Origin: Herbaspirillum sp. Sphag64
GTDB taxonomy: Bacteria; Pseudomonadota; Gammaproteobacteria; Burkholderiales; Burkholderiaceae_D
NCBI RefSeq assembly: GCF_014192645.1
Contig: NZ_JACHYE010000001.1
Location: 885,170-949,169, forward strand
Direction of reading: 5' to 3'
Length of the DNA: 64,000 bases
Of the stretch, positions 45,667 to 56,972 are shown piece by piece (position 1 is the stretch's first letter; every line of letters begins with the position of its first letter). The position numbers were made by a program, and so were the translations under genes. A model generated the notes under the pieces. It ran no database searches and was not told the origin of the DNA. It saw nothing but the letters and a program-made list of their open reading frames with translations.

Positions 45667-46680
45667 TTATTTTGCTGCAATCAGCGCTACGGTAGTGTCG
45701 AGCATGCGGTTGGAGAAGCCCCATTCGTTGTCATACCACGAGGATACCTTCACCAGACGGCCGGAAACCTTGGTCAAGGTCGCATCGAAGTTGGAGGAAG
45801 CCGGGTTGTGGTTGAAATCAACCGAGACCAGCGGATCTGTGTTGTAGGTCAGAATGCCCTTGAGCGGACCGTTTTCAGATGCTTCCTTGAGGATCGCATT
45901 GACTTCGTCAGCAGTCGTGTCGCGTGCGGCGATGAACGACAGGTCAACGATCGAAACATTGATGGTCGGTACGCGAATCGCATAGCCGTCGAGCTTGCCG
46001 TTGAGTTCTGGCAGCACCAGACCAACCGCAGCGGCTGCGCCAGTCTTGGTTGGGATCATCGATTGAGTAGCCGAACGGGCACGACGCAAATCTTCGTGAT
46101 ACACGTCGGTCAGCACCTGGTCATTGGTGTAAGCGTGGACGGTTGTCATCAGGCCGTTGACCAGACCAATCTTGTCGTTCAGTGGCTTGACCAGCGGTGC
46201 CAGGCAATTAGTGGTGCACGATGCGTTGGAGATGACGGTGTCGGTCGCCTTGAGCACGCCATGGTTGACGCCGAAGACGACAGTCGCGTCAACATCCTTG
46301 CCGCCTGGTGCGGAGATGATGACTTTCTTGGCGCCGCCTTTAAGGTGGGCGCTGGCTTTTTCCTTGGTGGTGAAGAAGCCGGTGCATTCCAGCACAACGT
46401 CCACGCCCAGCTCGCCCCATGGCAGCTCGGCTGGATTGCGCTGTGCCAGCACCTTGATACGGTCGCCGTTGACGACGATGGAGTCGCCGTCGACAGTCAC
46501 GCTGCCTGGAAACTTGCCGTGCGCAGTATCGTACTGGGTCAGATGGGCATTGGTTTTTGGATCGCCCAGGTCATTAATCGCAACGATCTGGATATCGTGC
46601 TTTTTGCCGCCTTCGTAGTGAGCGCGAAGGATGTTGCGGCCGATACGGCCATAGCCATTGATTGCGACGCGAATCGTCAT
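45667..46680 (-). CDS. gap: Glyceraldehyde-3-phosphate dehydrogenase, type I
   Basis: Gap oxidises glyceraldehyde 3-phosphate with NAD in glycolysis. The 337-residue product has the Rossmann motif [10 protein letters not shown], the catalytic Cys155 in [12 protein letters not shown], and the phosphate-binding [22 protein letters not shown]. The start has AAGGAG upstream. It is third in a minus-strand series tkt - GNAT - gap. Confidence 0.98.
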   Translation of the reverse strand: MTIRVAINGYGRIGRNILRAHYEGGKKHDIQIVAINDLGDPKTNAHLTQYDTAHGKFPGSVTVDGDSIVVNGDRIKVLAQRNPAELPWGELGVDVVLECTGFFTTKEKASAHLKGGAKKVIISAPGGKDVDATVVFGVNHGVLKATDTVISNASCTTNCLAPLVKPLNDKIGLVNGLMTTVHAYTNDQVLTDVYHEDLRRARSATQSMIPTKTGAAAAVGLVLPELNGKLDGYAIRVPTINVSIVDLSFIAARDTTADEVNAILKEASENGPLKGILTYNTDPLVSVDFNHNPASSNFDATLTKVSGRLVKVSSWYDNEWGFSNRMLDTTVALIAAK

Positions 46681-46703
46681 GTTTTCTCCTTAAGAAATCA
46701 GTT

Positions 46704-47300
46704 TCATTGTGCCAAGGACGGTGTACCGGATGCAACTATGCTGGCAATATCAGTCCAGCCATAGGCGACTTCCACCAGATCCAACTCGTCCCAATTGAAG
46801 GTCTGTTCGGCCAGCAACTGCGCCCCCAGTCCTTCGAAAAAATCGCGTGCCTTGCGGTTTTGTGCCAATACCCAGACCAGCATGTCAGGCGCCCCGGCTG
46901 CAGCCAGCGTGGCCGCAACCTTGACCAGCAGACGGCGGCCAATGCCAGCACGTTGCACCGATGGCAGCAGATACAGGGCTGTCAGCTCCGCATCAAAGTC
47001 CAGCTTGGGTTCGGCCAACGTAATGCCTGCTGCAAACCCAACTACCTCACCATCGACTTCCGCCACGAAGGTGCAGGCAGCATCAGACGCCGCGCCCAAA
47101 ACACGGGCCCACAGACGGCTGCTGTCTTCGGTCTTCATGCTGTCCAGATAAGCGTCTGGAACAATCCCGCGGTAACTGGCGCGCCAGCTCTCTACCCGCA
47201 CACGGGCAATCGCATCGGCGTCAGCGACGACTGCCGGTCGGATCGTAATCTGGCCGACAATATTGGTGACGTTGCCGTAGTCTTTGCTGCTGACACTCAT
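46704..47300 (-). CDS. GNAT family N-acetyltransferase
   Basis: The 198-residue product has the GNAT fold: N-terminal [34 protein letters not shown], beta-strands [13 protein letters not shown] and [23 protein letters not shown], where RAGIGR is the acetyl-CoA pyrophosphate loop (Q/RxxGxG). The target is unknown; the N-terminal WRASYRG pattern occurs in many small-molecule or peptide acetylases. Its ATG overlaps the tkt stop (ATGA), so it is co-translated with transketolase, and gap follows. Confidence 0.92.
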   Translation of the reverse strand: MSVSSKDYGNVTNIVGQITIRPAVVADADAIARVRVESWRASYRGIVPDAYLDSMKTEDSSRLWARVLGAASDAACTFVAEVDGEVVGFAAGITLAEPKLDFDAELTALYLLPSVQRAGIGRRLLVKVAATLAAAGAPDMLVWVLAQNRKARDFFEGLGAQLLAEQTFNWDELDLVEVAYGWTDIASIVASGTPSLAQ

Positions 47301-49291
47301 GCCAGGATCAGCTTGGCCTTGGCGACCACATTCTCGACCGTGAAGCCGAAATGCTTGAACAACACGCCTGCAGGTGCCGATTCACCAAAGGTATCGATGC
47401 CGACGACAGCGCCTTCCAGACCAACGTACTTGTGCCAGGTTGCCGTCACACCAGCTTCGATAGCCAAACGTGGTACGCCGCGGGTCAGCACGCTGGCCTT
47501 GTAGGCGGCATCCTGACGATCGAACACATCAGTACATGGCATCGACACGATACGGGCAGCAATGCCTTCTTGCGCCAGTGCATCGGCAGCCTTGACTGCC
47601 AGTTCAATTTCAGAGCCAGTCGCCATCAGGATGACGCGTGCATCAGGCGCATCACGGAGCACATAACCACCGCGCTTGATATCTTCCACCTGAGCTGCTG
47701 TACGTTCTTGGTAAGGCAGGTTCTGACGTGAGAAAATCAAGGTGCTCGGACCATCATTGCGCTTGATCGATTCAGACCATGCGACGGCAGTTTCCACCGT
47801 ATCGCAAGGGCGCCAGTTATCCAGATTAGGAATCAGGCGCAGGCTGGAGACGTGTTCCACCGATTGGTGGGTCGGACCGTCTTCGCCCAGGCCGATGGAG
47901 TCATGCGTAAAGACGAAGAGCGCACGAATCTTCATCAGCGCAGCCATACGCAGTGCGTTGCGGCTGTAGTCGGAAAAAGTCAGGAAAGTTGCGCCAAATG
48001 GCAGGTAGCCACCATGCAGGGCAATCCCGTTCATGATCGCGCTCATGCCGAATTCACGCACACCGTAGTTGATGTGATTACCAGCCTGGTCAGCACGCAC
48101 GGCGACGCACTCCTTCCAGTTGGTCAGATTCGAACCGGTCAGGTCGGCCGAACCGCCCAGGAACTCTGGCAACGCCTGTGCATAGGCCTGAATCGCGTTC
48201 TGGCTGGCCTTGCGGGTCGCAATGGTTTCTTTCTTGTCGAGCGTGCTGGCGATGTAGGCTTGTACGGTCTGCTCGAAAGCAGCCGGCAGTTCACCCTTCA
48301 AGCGGCGCACCAGCTCAGCAGCCTGCTGCGGATATTGCGCCTGATAGGCTTGATACAGCTTGTTCCATTCGCCTTCGAGTTGCTGCCCTTGTGCCTTGGC
48401 ATCCCATGCGGCGTAGATGTCTGCAGGAATCTCGAACGGTGCCGCAGTCCAGCCCAAGGCTTCACGCACGGCAGCAATTTCCTTGTCACCCAACGCTGCG
48501 CCGTGCACCTTGTCGGTACCTGCCAGATTCGGCGACCCCTTGCCAATGACGGTCTTGCAACAGATCAGCGTCGGCTTGTCTGCCAGCTTGGCCTGATGAA
48601 TCGCGGCATTGACTGCCTCGACGCTGTGGCCATCGACAGCCGGAATCACGTTCCAGCCATAGGCTTCGAAACGCTTCGGGGTATCGTCCTTGAACCAGCC
48701 TTCGACGTGACCGTCGATGGAAATGCCGTTGTCGTCATACAGCACGATCAGTTTAGACAAACGCAAGGTACCAGCCAGCGAGCAGGCCTCGTGCGAAATA
48801 CCTTCCATCAGGCAGCCATCGCCGACGAAGGCGTAGGTGTAATGATCAACCACTGGCAGATCCGGCTTGTTGAATTCGGCCGCCAGCAGCTTTTCTGCCA
48901 GCGCCATGCCGACAGCATTGGTGATGCCCTGACCGAGCGGACCAGTGGTGGTCTCAACGCCCGGTGTCACATGCACTTCCGGATGGCCGGCAGTCTTGGA
49001 ATGCAGTTGCCGGAAATTCTTGATCTCGTCCATCGACAGGTCGTAACCGGTCAGATGCAGCAAGGCATATTGCAACATCGAGCCGTGCCCATTGGAGAGC
49101 ACAAAGCGGTCGCGATTGGCCCACAGCGGATTGGCCGGATTGTGGCGATAATGCTTGGCCCACAACGCCACCGCGATCTCTGCCATTCCCATCGGCATGC
49201 CGGGGTGGCCTGAGTTTGCTTTTTGTACTGCATCCATTGCCAAAGCGCGGATCGCATTGGCCATCTTGTCGGTTGGGAGTGTGGAAGTCAT
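47297..49291 (-). CDS. tkt: Transketolase
   Basis: Transketolase moves two-carbon units with thiamine diphosphate in the pentose phosphate pathway. From the ATG at 49291 the product has 664 residues, the normal length. Visible are the N-terminal [27 protein letters not shown], the TPP motif [19 protein letters not shown]...[14 protein letters not shown] and the pyrimidine-domain [20 protein letters not shown]. An earlier start at 49354 would add residues without family support. First gene of the tkt-GNAT-gap unit. Confidence 0.97.
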   Translation of the reverse strand: MTSTLPTDKMANAIRALAMDAVQKANSGHPGMPMGMAEIAVALWAKHYRHNPANPLWANRDRFVLSNGHGSMLQYALLHLTGYDLSMDEIKNFRQLHSKTAGHPEVHVTPGVETTTGPLGQGITNAVGMALAEKLLAAEFNKPDLPVVDHYTYAFVGDGCLMEGISHEACSLAGTLRLSKLIVLYDDNGISIDGHVEGWFKDDTPKRFEAYGWNVIPAVDGHSVEAVNAAIHQAKLADKPTLICCKTVIGKGSPNLAGTDKVHGAALGDKEIAAVREALGWTAAPFEIPADIYAAWDAKAQGQQLEGEWNKLYQAYQAQYPQQAAELVRRLKGELPAAFEQTVQAYIASTLDKKETIATRKASQNAIQAYAQALPEFLGGSADLTGSNLTNWKECVAVRADQAGNHINYGVREFGMSAIMNGIALHGGYLPFGATFLTFSDYSRNALRMAALMKIRALFVFTHDSIGLGEDGPTHQSVEHVSSLRLIPNLDNWRPCDTVETAVAWSESIKRNDGPSTLIFSRQNLPYQERTAAQVEDIKRGGYVLRDAPDARVILMATGSEIELAVKAADALAQEGIAARIVSMPCTDVFDRQDAAYKASVLTRGVPRLAIEAGVTATWHKYVGLEGAVVGIDTFGESAPAGVLFKHFGFTVENVVAKAKLILA

Positions 49292-49670
49292 GTCGATGTC
49301 AAAGAGTTGCGAGGTGCGGACAAAAAACCAATACAGCGTACCGAGTTGATGCAACGTCGCTCAAACTGGCACTAACTACATTCATTTCACGCCCTTTACG
49401 ATTGCCTTGCCAACGCACCGGAAAACACCACCCGGAACGCTAGACTAAGTTAAGTATTTTACCAGACAGATATCGTAAGAATTAAAATCAGCCGCAGTCA
49501 AAAAGCGAGCTTTTAGTGTTTTTTCAGGATTTTTCTGGGTACAGAGAGACGGAAAAACCTAAAATTCCACTCTGGACACTAAAGAAACCTTCTGCAACCC
49601 ATTAAAATCTGACGCCACGCGACGTTAATGCCTGCTGACAGCGCGTTTTCACGTATCGGACACTTTCACC
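49292..49670. other. Divergent intergenic region between tkt and rsmE
   Basis: About 380 bp holding both promoters. It is AT-rich around 49450-49600. A spaced inverted repeat TTTAGTGT (49512-49519) / ACACTAAA (49576-49583) is the only structure I see. Confidence 0.45.
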
Positions 49671-50396
49671 ATGCCTCGCTTTTATTACCCCGCCCCACTC
49701 GCCATTGGCACCATCCTGACGCTACCCGACACGGTTGCTCACCATGTGCAGGTGATTCGCATGCAACCGGGCAACGCCATCACCCTGTTCAACGGTGAAG
49801 GAGGCGAATATACGGCAACCATCACCCACATGGAAAAGAAGCGTGTGGACGTCGAGCTAAAGACCTTTTCGCCGCGCGAGGCAGAGTTGCCCTATGCCAT
49901 TACCATTGCCCAGGCATTGCCGGAAGCTGCCAAGATGGACTGGATTATTGAAAAATCAGTCGAACTGGGTGCCGCCGCGATCCAGCCACTGTCAGCGCAA
50001 CGTTGTGTAGTGCGCCTGAGCGGCGAACGCGCCGAGAAAAAGCAAAGCCACTGGCAAGGAATCATTCACGCCGCTGCCGAGCAAAGTGGCCGCAATCGGC
50101 TGACTCAACTGGCACCGCTGGCCGACTTCCCACGCTGGATCAGCCAGAGCGATCTACACAAACGGGTGTTGCTGTCGCCACGTGGCGAACAATCGCTATC
50201 AGACTGGGCGCGCCACCATCCGGCCCAGGCACTGAGCCTGATGATCGGCCCGGAAGGCGGCTTCAGCGACGCCGAAGAAAATCTTGCCTGCGAGCATGGT
50301 GCATTGATGCTATCGATGGGGCCGCGTGTACTGCGCACCGAAACCGCCGCCCTGACTGCACTGGCCGCTCTCAATGCTATCTGGGGTGAGATGTGA
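49671..50396 (+). CDS. rsmE: 16S rRNA (uracil1498-N3)-methyltransferase
   Basis: RsmE methylates U1498 in 16S rRNA with S-adenosylmethionine. The 241-residue SPOUT-class product has an N-terminal PUA-like part (MPRFYYPAPL...VQVIRMQPGNAITLFNGEGGEY), then AQALPEAAKMDWIIEKSVELGAAAIQPL and the knot-forming SAM site LMIGPEGGFSDAE...LSMGPRVLRTETAALTAL. Length is normal. Confidence 0.96.
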   Translation: MPRFYYPAPLAIGTILTLPDTVAHHVQVIRMQPGNAITLFNGEGGEYTATITHMEKKRVDVELKTFSPREAELPYAITIAQALPEAAKMDWIIEKSVELGAAAIQPLSAQRCVVRLSGERAEKKQSHWQGIIHAAAEQSGRNRLTQLAPLADFPRWISQSDLHKRVLLSPRGEQSLSDWARHHPAQALSLMIGPEGGFSDAEENLACEHGALMLSMGPRVLRTETAALTALAALNAIWGEM

Positions 50397-50568
50397 TGAC
50401 TTCTGTACAGGCGTGAATTAGAAGAAAAATCGCTCGATAGCAACATCAGAGGTTTCAAATTATGCCCAAGCAAGAGCAGATGCACGCTGATTTGCCTTCA
50501 CAATGCAGGTAAACCGCTGAAACCCTTTATAATGGAAGGCTTTTGCAACGGCATCATTTCTGACCTCC

Positions 50569-51546
50569 ATGAAGGTATTTCGCGGACTTCCCAATGCCGC
50601 ATCGCGTGCGCCCTGTGCGTTGACGATCGGCAATTTTGACGGTGTACACCGTGGCCACCAGGCGCTGCTGGCGCAGGTGCGCGAGGCCGCGACCCGCCTC
50701 GGGCTTGACGCTGCCGTCATGACCTTCGAACCGCATCCGCGTGAATTTTTCGCGCAACGTGCCGGCACTCCTGAAAAAGCACCTCAACGCATTGCCAACC
50801 TGCGCGACAAACTGCAGTCCTTGTCGGACGCAGGGGTTGATCGCGTCATCGTCGAGCATTTCAACAGTCACTTCGCCGCCCTGTCGCCACAAGAGTTCAT
50901 TGAGCGCATCCTGATTCAGGGCTTGCACGTGCGCTGGCTGATGGTGGGCGAGGACTTCTGTTTTGGCGCGCGTCGTGCTGGCAACATCGACACCTTGATT
51001 GCCGCTGGCAAGCAATATGGCTTCGAAGTTCAGACCATGCCCAATGTCAACAATGCTGGTGTACGGATTTCATCGTCAGCAATTCGGGCAGCACTGGACG
51101 AGGCCGACTTCCCGCATGCACAGCAGTTGCTGGGCCATGCCTACAGCATGTCGGGGCATGTCATCCATGGCCAGAAGCTGGGCCGCACTATTGGTTTTCC
51201 GACCTTGAACATGCGCGTAAGCCACAAGCGCCCTGCCTTGTCCGGAATCTTCGTGGTACAGGTACACGGCATTACCGACCAGCCACTGCCCGCCGTGGCC
51301 AGCCTGGGCGTGAGACCAACCGTGGACGACAGCGGCCGGGTGCTGCTGGAAACCCATATCTTCGACTACAGCGGCGACTGCTACGGCAAATTGCTGCGGG
51401 TCGAGTTTCTGAAGAAACTGCGCGACGAAGAGAAATACATTGATCTGCCAACCTTGACTGCGGCCATTGAACGCGACGCCGTGCAGGCGCGTGCCTGGTT
51501 CAAGGAGCAGGCCGGCTTTGCCGTATCGGCAACCGACCGAATTTGA
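50569..51546 (+). CDS. ribF: Bifunctional riboflavin kinase/FAD synthetase
   Basis: RibF phosphorylates riboflavin to FMN and adenylylates it to FAD. The 325-residue product has the N-terminal adenylyltransferase domain (LTIGNFDGVHRGHQALL; the second motif VRISSSAIRAAL) and the C-terminal kinase domain (GRTIGFPTLNMRV). A TATAAT lies at 50528-50533 upstream. It heads a likely series ribF-ileS-lspA-coaBC-dut in the same direction, a conserved betaproteobacterial order. Confidence 0.97.
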   Translation: MKVFRGLPNAASRAPCALTIGNFDGVHRGHQALLAQVREAATRLGLDAAVMTFEPHPREFFAQRAGTPEKAPQRIANLRDKLQSLSDAGVDRVIVEHFNSHFAALSPQEFIERILIQGLHVRWLMVGEDFCFGARRAGNIDTLIAAGKQYGFEVQTMPNVNNAGVRISSSAIRAALDEADFPHAQQLLGHAYSMSGHVIHGQKLGRTIGFPTLNMRVSHKRPALSGIFVVQVHGITDQPLPAVASLGVRPTVDDSGRVLLETHIFDYSGDCYGKLLRVEFLKKLRDEEKYIDLPTLTAAIERDAVQARAWFKEQAGFAVSATDRI

Positions 51547-51636
51547 GGCTGCCCTCTTCCTCTGCCGGATAGGAATATCCGGCTATCCGCGGCGCACGCC
51601 ATTGTCTGAATTACAGCATTCCACCGAAAATTGATT

Positions 51637-54531
51637 ATGTCGAACAACCAAGACCAAAAGCCGAACAAAGGCGCCAAGGCAGAGAGCAAGACGCCTTCCA
51701 AATATCCTGTGAACATGACCGAAACCGCGTTTCCGATGCGCGGTGACCTGGCCAAACGTGAGCCACAATGGGTCAAGGACTGGCAGGCGCGCAAAGTCTA
51801 CGAACGTATCCGTAAGGCTTCGGCCGGCCGCCCTAAGTTCATCCTGCACGATGGCCCACCGTATGCCAATGGCGAGATCCACCTCGGCCACGCCGTCAAC
51901 AAGATCCTCAAGGACATGATCGTCAAGGCCCGCAATCTGGCCGGCTTTGATGCGCAATATGTACCGGGTTGGGATTGCCACGGCATGCCTATCGAAATCC
52001 AGATCGAAAAGAAATACGGCAAGAACCTGCCCGTTGGTGAAGTGCAGGCCAAGGCGCGTGCCTATGCCAATGAACAGATCGAATTGCAGAAAAAGGATTT
52101 CATCCGTCTGGGCGTCTTGGGCGAATGGGACAACCCGTACAAAACCATGAATTTTTCCAATGAAGCCGATGAGCTGCGCGCACTCGGCACGATCCTGAAA
52201 AAAGGTTTTGTCTATCGCGGCCTGAAGCCAGTGAACTGGTGCTTCGATTGCGGCTCGGCACTGGCCGAAGCGGAAGTCGAATACCAGGACAAACGCGATC
52301 CTGCGATCGACGTCGGTTTCGCGTTTGCCGAGCATGATCGTCTGGCAACCGCGTTTGGTTTGCCGCAACTGCCGGGCACCAAGGGTTACATCGTCATCTG
52401 GACCACCACCCCTTGGACCATCCCGTCCAATCAGGCCTTGAACGTCCACCCCGAATTCAATTATGCACTGGTACAAACCGAGCGCAACGGCGAACCATTG
52501 CTGCTGATACTGGCGGAAGATCTGGTCGATTCGAGCCTGCAGCGTTTCGGTCTCGAAGGCAAAGTGGTCGCTACTACCAAGGGTGAAGCGCTGGCCGGCA
52601 TCAGCTTCCGCCATCCACTGGCAACCGCTGACGCTGCCTATGACCGCCTCTCGCCAATCTATCTCGGCGACTACGTGACCGCCGACAGCGGTACCGGCGT
52701 GGTGCACTCGGCACCAGCCTATGGTATCGAAGACTTTGTGTCCTGCAAGGCGCACGGCATGAAGGACGATGACATCCTCAGCCCGGTCATGGCCGATGGC
52801 CGCTACGCCTCCTGGCTGCCGCTGTTTGCCGGCCTGACCATCTGGGAAGCTTCCAAGCCAATCTGTGCCAAACTGGAAGAAACCGGTGCACTGTTCAAGC
52901 TGGTGATGTTCGATCATAGCTATATGCACTGCTGGCGTCACAAGACACCGATCATCTATCGCGCCACCTCGCAATGGTTCGCCAGCATGGACAACACGCC
53001 TCAGGATGGCGGCAAGAGCCTGCGCGAAACCGCTCTGCAAGCTATTGAAGAAACTGCCTTCTTCCCGCTGTGGGGTAAAGCCCGTCTGCACGGCATGATT
53101 GCCAATCGTCCCGACTGGACCCTGTCGCGTCAGCGTCAATGGGGTGTGCCGATGGCATTCTTCGTCCACAAAGAAACCGGCGAGCTGCATCCACGCACCC
53201 CAGAGTTGCTGGAGCAGATTGCGCAACGGATCGAAAAGGAAGGCATCGAAGCCTGGCAGGCACTGGATCCGAAGGAGTTGCTTGGCGACGAGGCCGACCT
53301 GTACCTGAAGAATAAGGACACGCTGGATGTCTGGTTCGACTCCGGCTCGACCCATCAGACCGTGATGCGCGGCTCGCACAAGCAGCAGCTGCAATTCCCG
53401 GCCGACCTGTATCTGGAAGGCTCCGACCAGCATCGCGGCTGGTTCCATTCGTCGCTGCTGACCTCGTCCATGCTCAATGGCTGCGCGCCATACAAGGCGC
53501 TGCTCACACACGGCTTCGTGGTCGATGGCGAAGGCCGCAAGATGTCGAAGTCGCTCAAAAACGGCGTCGAACCACAAAAAGTGGCTGACTCGCTGGGCGC
53601 TGAAATCCTGCGTCTGTGGGTTGCTTCAAGTGACTACTCGGGCGAGATCTCAATCTCGGATGAGATCCTCAAGCGTGTCGTGGAATCCTATCGTCGTATC
53701 CGCAACACCTTGCGCTTCCTGCTGGCCAATACCTCTGACTTCGATCCGGTCAAGGATGCCGTGCCGGTAACCGAGATGCTGGAGATCGATCGCTATGCGA
53801 TTGCCAATATGACCAATCTGCAAAAGGACATTCTGGCGCACTACGACAGCTATGAATTCCACCCGGTGGTCGCCAAGTTGCAGATGTACTGCTCGGAAGA
53901 TCTGGGCGGTTTCTATCTGGACATCCTCAAGGACCGCCTATACACCAGCGGTGTTAATTCACCGGCACGTCGCTCGGCGCAAACGGCCATCTGGCATATC
54001 ACCCATGCCCTGCTGCGCCTGATCGCACCAACGCTGTCGTTCACGGCGGAAGAAGCCTGGAGCTTCTTCGCTGGTGCCGACACTTTTGCTGCCAGCGATG
54101 AAACCATCTTCACCCAGACTTACTACCATCTGCCAGAAGTCAGTCAGGCCGATGCCTTGGTAGCCAAGTACAACGTGCTGCACGCAGTCCGGGCTGCCGT
54201 CACCAAGCAATTGGAAGAGGTACGTATCGCCGGTGGTATCGGTTCATCATTGCAGGCCGAAGTCGAGCTCAAGGTCAGTGGCGACAAGCTGGCCGCACTG
54301 CAAAGTCTCGGCGACGATCTGAAGTTCGTGCTGATCACTTCGGCAGCCAAGGTCACGGCAGTTGCCAGCGAAGCGGACGAAGCCATTCTGGTGACGCCAT
54401 CAACGGAGCAAAAGTGCGAGCGTTGCTGGCACTACCGCGCCGATGTCGGCAGCCATCCTGAACACCCCGGACTGTGCGGCCGTTGCGTGGCCAATCTGTT
54501 CGGCAGTGGCGAAACCCGTCACATTGCCTGA
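51637..54531 (+). CDS. ileS: Isoleucyl-tRNA synthetase
   Basis: A 964-residue class I synthetase. The HIGH motif is [17 protein letters not shown], the KMSKS motif is [11 protein letters not shown], and the large editing domain lies between them. The C-terminal zinc finger is present (KCERCWHY...[10 protein letters not shown]). The ATG at 51637 is taken over a TTG two codons earlier; the ribosome binding site is weak. A Lys-rich N-terminal extension of about 25 residues precedes the conserved [13 protein letters not shown]. Confidence 0.98.
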   Translation: MSNNQDQKPNKGAKAESKTPSKYPVNMTETAFPMRGDLAKREPQWVKDWQARKVYERIRKASAGRPKFILHDGPPYANGEIHLGHAVNKILKDMIVKARNLAGFDAQYVPGWDCHGMPIEIQIEKKYGKNLPVGEVQAKARAYANEQIELQKKDFIRLGVLGEWDNPYKTMNFSNEADELRALGTILKKGFVYRGLKPVNWCFDCGSALAEAEVEYQDKRDPAIDVGFAFAEHDRLATAFGLPQLPGTKGYIVIWTTTPWTIPSNQALNVHPEFNYALVQTERNGEPLLLILAEDLVDSSLQRFGLEGKVVATTKGEALAGISFRHPLATADAAYDRLSPIYLGDYVTADSGTGVVHSAPAYGIEDFVSCKAHGMKDDDILSPVMADGRYASWLPLFAGLTIWEASKPICAKLEETGALFKLVMFDHSYMHCWRHKTPIIYRATSQWFASMDNTPQDGGKSLRETALQAIEETAFFPLWGKARLHGMIANRPDWTLSRQRQWGVPMAFFVHKETGELHPRTPELLEQIAQRIEKEGIEAWQALDPKELLGDEADLYLKNKDTLDVWFDSGSTHQTVMRGSHKQQLQFPADLYLEGSDQHRGWFHSSLLTSSMLNGCAPYKALLTHGFVVDGEGRKMSKSLKNGVEPQKVADSLGAEILRLWVASSDYSGEISISDEILKRVVESYRRIRNTLRFLLANTSDFDPVKDAVPVTEMLEIDRYAIANMTNLQKDILAHYDSYEFHPVVAKLQMYCSEDLGGFYLDILKDRLYTSGVNSPARRSAQTAIWHITHALLRLIAPTLSFTAEEAWSFFAGADTFAASDETIFTQTYYHLPEVSQADALVAKYNVLHAVRAAVTKQLEEVRIAGGIGSSLQAEVELKVSGDKLAALQSLGDDLKFVLITSAAKVTAVASEADEAILVTPSTEQKCERCWHYRADVGSHPEHPGLCGRCVANLFGSGETRHIA

Positions 54532-54614
54532 GGCGGTATTTTTCTGACCCGGCGCGTCGCTCTCGACTGATTCCTGAGACGGCGCGCCGTTGCACTTCTT
54601 ACTCCCGGTTTTCT

Positions 54615-55130
54615 ATGGCTACGAAAAAAAAGAGCTTCACCTCCACTTCCAGTTCCAGTGCCAGTAGTACCTTGCTGCCCTGGCTGGGAATTTCGCTGAT
54701 CGTATTACTGCTCGATCAGCTGACCAAAATCACCATTCTGAAGCTGTTTCACTACGGCGAGTCGATGCCAATCAGCAGCTTCTTCAATCTGGTGCTGGTG
54801 TATAACAAGGGCGCCGCATTCAGCTTCCTGGCGGCAGAATCTGGCTGGCAGCGACATTTATTTACCGTGATCGGTATCGCTGCTGCGGTGTACATTATTT
54901 ATCTACTCAAGAAGCACGCCAATCAACGCCTGTTTTGCTGCGCGCTGGCCCTGATTCTGGGCGGTGCCATTGGCAACGTGGTTGATCGGCTGATGTATGG
55001 CCACGTCATCGATTTTCTGGATTTTTACGTCGCTAACTGGCATTGGCCTGCATTCAACATCGCGGATAGTGCAATTTGTGTTGGTGCTATTTTGTTCGTG
55101 ATCGATGAGCTGCGCCGCGTCAATAAATAA
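54615..55130 (+). CDS. lspA: Lipoprotein signal peptidase
   Basis: LspA cleaves prolipoprotein signal peptides in the inner membrane. The 171-residue product has four membrane helices and the catalytic aspartates in [15 protein letters not shown] and FNIADSAI, with NKGAAFSFL as a further signature. A Lys/Ser-rich N-terminal extension of about 20 residues is unusual but harmless-looking. It follows ileS as usual. Confidence 0.96.
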   Translation: MATKKKSFTSTSSSSASSTLLPWLGISLIVLLLDQLTKITILKLFHYGESMPISSFFNLVLVYNKGAAFSFLAAESGWQRHLFTVIGIAAAVYIIYLLKKHANQRLFCCALALILGGAIGNVVDRLMYGHVIDFLDFYVANWHWPAFNIADSAICVGAILFVIDELRRVNK

Positions 55131-55222
55131 GAGCGGTCACAGTTCACTCTCACCAATCGGCATCGGGTGAGTCAAAGGACAGCTTCGCTCATCAAGGAGC
55201 TAAGGACTAAGGGAGTATGGCA

Positions 55223-56434
55223 ATGGAACTCGCAGGCAAAAAAATCCTTCTTGGACTGACTGGTGGCGTAGCCTGCTACAAGGCCGCCGAACTGGCTCGT
55301 GCTCTGGGCAAAGCTGGCGCCTCGGTGCAGGCGGTCATGACGCAGGCAGCCACGCAATTCATTACGCCCGTGACAATGCAGGCGTTGACCGGCAACGTGG
55401 TCTACAACGATCAATGGGATGCGCGCATTGCCAACAACATGCCGCATATCGATCTCACCCGTGGTGTGGATGCGATTGTGATTGTGCCCTGCTCCACCGA
55501 TTTCATTTTCAAACTGGCACATGGCGCGTGCGATGATCTGCTCTCGACGCTGTGTGTAGCACGGCCACATGGCGTACCTCTGATGGTGGCGCCAGCGATG
55601 AATGTCGAGATGTGGCAAAACCCAGCGACTCAGCGCAACGTTGCGCAGATCAAGCAAGACGGTATTTTGTTATTGGGCCCTGATGCCGGTGCGCAGGCTT
55701 GCGGCGAAGTAGGTCTGGGTCGCATGCTGGAACCAGAGCAACTGCTGGAAGAAATCATCGCAGCGTTTCAGCCCAAGCTGTTGGCTGGTCGACGTGTATT
55801 ACTCACGGCCGGCCCCACGTTTGAACCGATTGATCCGGTGCGTGGCATCACCAATCTATCGTCCGGCAAGATGGGTTACGCGATTGCGCGTGCAGCACGT
55901 GAAGCGGGAGCCGAGGTCGTACTGATCTCCGGACCAACTGCATTAGCTGCACCTTACGGCGTGCATCGCATTGATGTGCAGACCGCTGTGCAGATGCAGC
56001 AGGCAGTGCATGCCCAGGTCGCTGGTCAGGACGTTTTTATCGCCGTGGCTGCCGTTGCCGATTGGCGCGTGGCCAATGTCAGCAACCAAAAGCTCAAGAA
56101 GCGCAGCGAGAACGAAACACCGCAGCTGGAGTTTGCACAAAACCCCGACATTCTCGCCGAAGTCGCCGCCTTGCCGACACGTCCTTATTGCGTCGGTTTT
56201 GCTGCCGAATCAGAGAATCTTGCGCAGTACGCCAGCGCCAAGCGCCGCAAGAAAAACATCCCTCTGCTGGTCGGCAACATCGGCCATCAGACCTTCGGCA
56301 AGGATGACAATACCCTGACACTGTTCGACGACAACGGCAGTACCACGCTGCCATCGGCCGACAAGCAGACGCTGGCACGCCAGCTGGTGCGCGAGATCGG
56401 GTTGCGCCTGGCGACACCAACTGCTGCCCATTGA
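55223..56434 (+). CDS. coaBC: Phosphopantothenoylcysteine decarboxylase/phosphopantothenate-cysteine ligase
   Basis: CoaBC makes 4'-phosphopantetheine in two steps of coenzyme A synthesis. The 403-residue product has the flavin-dependent CoaC domain (KILLGLTGGVACYKAAEL, NMPHIDLTR with the active-site His, PAMNVEMW) and the CoaB ligase domain (TAGPTFEPIDPVRGITNLSSGKMGYAIA). The ATG at 55223 suits the GGGAG better than that at 55217. Confidence 0.96.
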   Translation: MELAGKKILLGLTGGVACYKAAELARALGKAGASVQAVMTQAATQFITPVTMQALTGNVVYNDQWDARIANNMPHIDLTRGVDAIVIVPCSTDFIFKLAHGACDDLLSTLCVARPHGVPLMVAPAMNVEMWQNPATQRNVAQIKQDGILLLGPDAGAQACGEVGLGRMLEPEQLLEEIIAAFQPKLLAGRRVLLTAGPTFEPIDPVRGITNLSSGKMGYAIARAAREAGAEVVLISGPTALAAPYGVHRIDVQTAVQMQQAVHAQVAGQDVFIAVAAVADWRVANVSNQKLKKRSENETPQLEFAQNPDILAEVAALPTRPYCVGFAAESENLAQYASAKRRKKNIPLLVGNIGHQTFGKDDNTLTLFDDNGSTTLPSADKQTLARQLVREIGLRLATPTAAH

Positions 56435-56458
56435 GATTCCCCCTATCCTTTGTGAATA

Positions 56459-56908
56459 ATGAAAACTATTGATGTCAAAATCCTGGATCCGCGCATGCAG
56501 GATCAACTTCCTGCCTACGCCACCGCTGGCAGCGCCGGTCTCGATCTGCGGGCCTGCCTTGAAGCACCACTGACCATCGAACCTGGCAGCACCCATCTGA
56601 TTCCGACCGGGTTGGCAATCCACCTGGCCGACCCGGGTTATGCCGCTGTGATCCTGCCACGCAGTGGACTGGGTCATAAGCATGGCATCGTGCTGGGTAA
56701 TCTGGTTGGTCTGATTGACTCTGACTATCAGGGTCAATTGATGGTATCGACATGGAACCGCGGCGATACTGCGTTTGTCCTAAACCCCATGGAACGGCTA
56801 GCGCAACTGGTGATCGTGCCGGTCTTGCAAGTCGGCTTCAATGTGGTTGAAGAATTTAGCAACAGCGAACGCGGTACCGGCGGCTTCGGCAGTACCGGAA
56901 AACAATGA
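56459..56908 (+). CDS. dut: Deoxyuridine 5'-triphosphate nucleotidohydrolase (dUTPase)
   Basis: Dut hydrolyses dUTP to dUMP, keeping uracil out of DNA and feeding dTMP synthesis. The 149-residue trimeric-type product shows the five motifs, among them [36 protein letters not shown] and the C-terminal [11 protein letters not shown] that closes over the active site. It lies 24 bp after coaBC. Confidence 0.97.
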   Translation: MKTIDVKILDPRMQDQLPAYATAGSAGLDLRACLEAPLTIEPGSTHLIPTGLAIHLADPGYAAVILPRSGLGHKHGIVLGNLVGLIDSDYQGQLMVSTWNRGDTAFVLNPMERLAQLVIVPVLQVGFNVVEEFSNSERGTGGFGSTGKQ

Positions 56909-56972
56909 CGCCCTGGATGCCAAGCCATATCAGCGGCTTGACAGCAGCATGGCGTGTTTAGGAGAAGATTGG

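Noticed and set aside
45658..46764. 368-codon open frame antisense to gap
   Set aside because: Shadow of gap; no domain or start signals.
47852..49213. 453-codon open frame antisense to tkt
   Set aside because: Shadow of the transketolase gene; no recognisable domain.
51583..53577. 664-codon open frame antisense to ileS
   Set aside because: It lies wholly opposite a fully convincing ileS gene; long antisense frames arise from codon bias in GC-rich genes. Its product shows no family signature and it has no support from spacing or a ribosome binding site.
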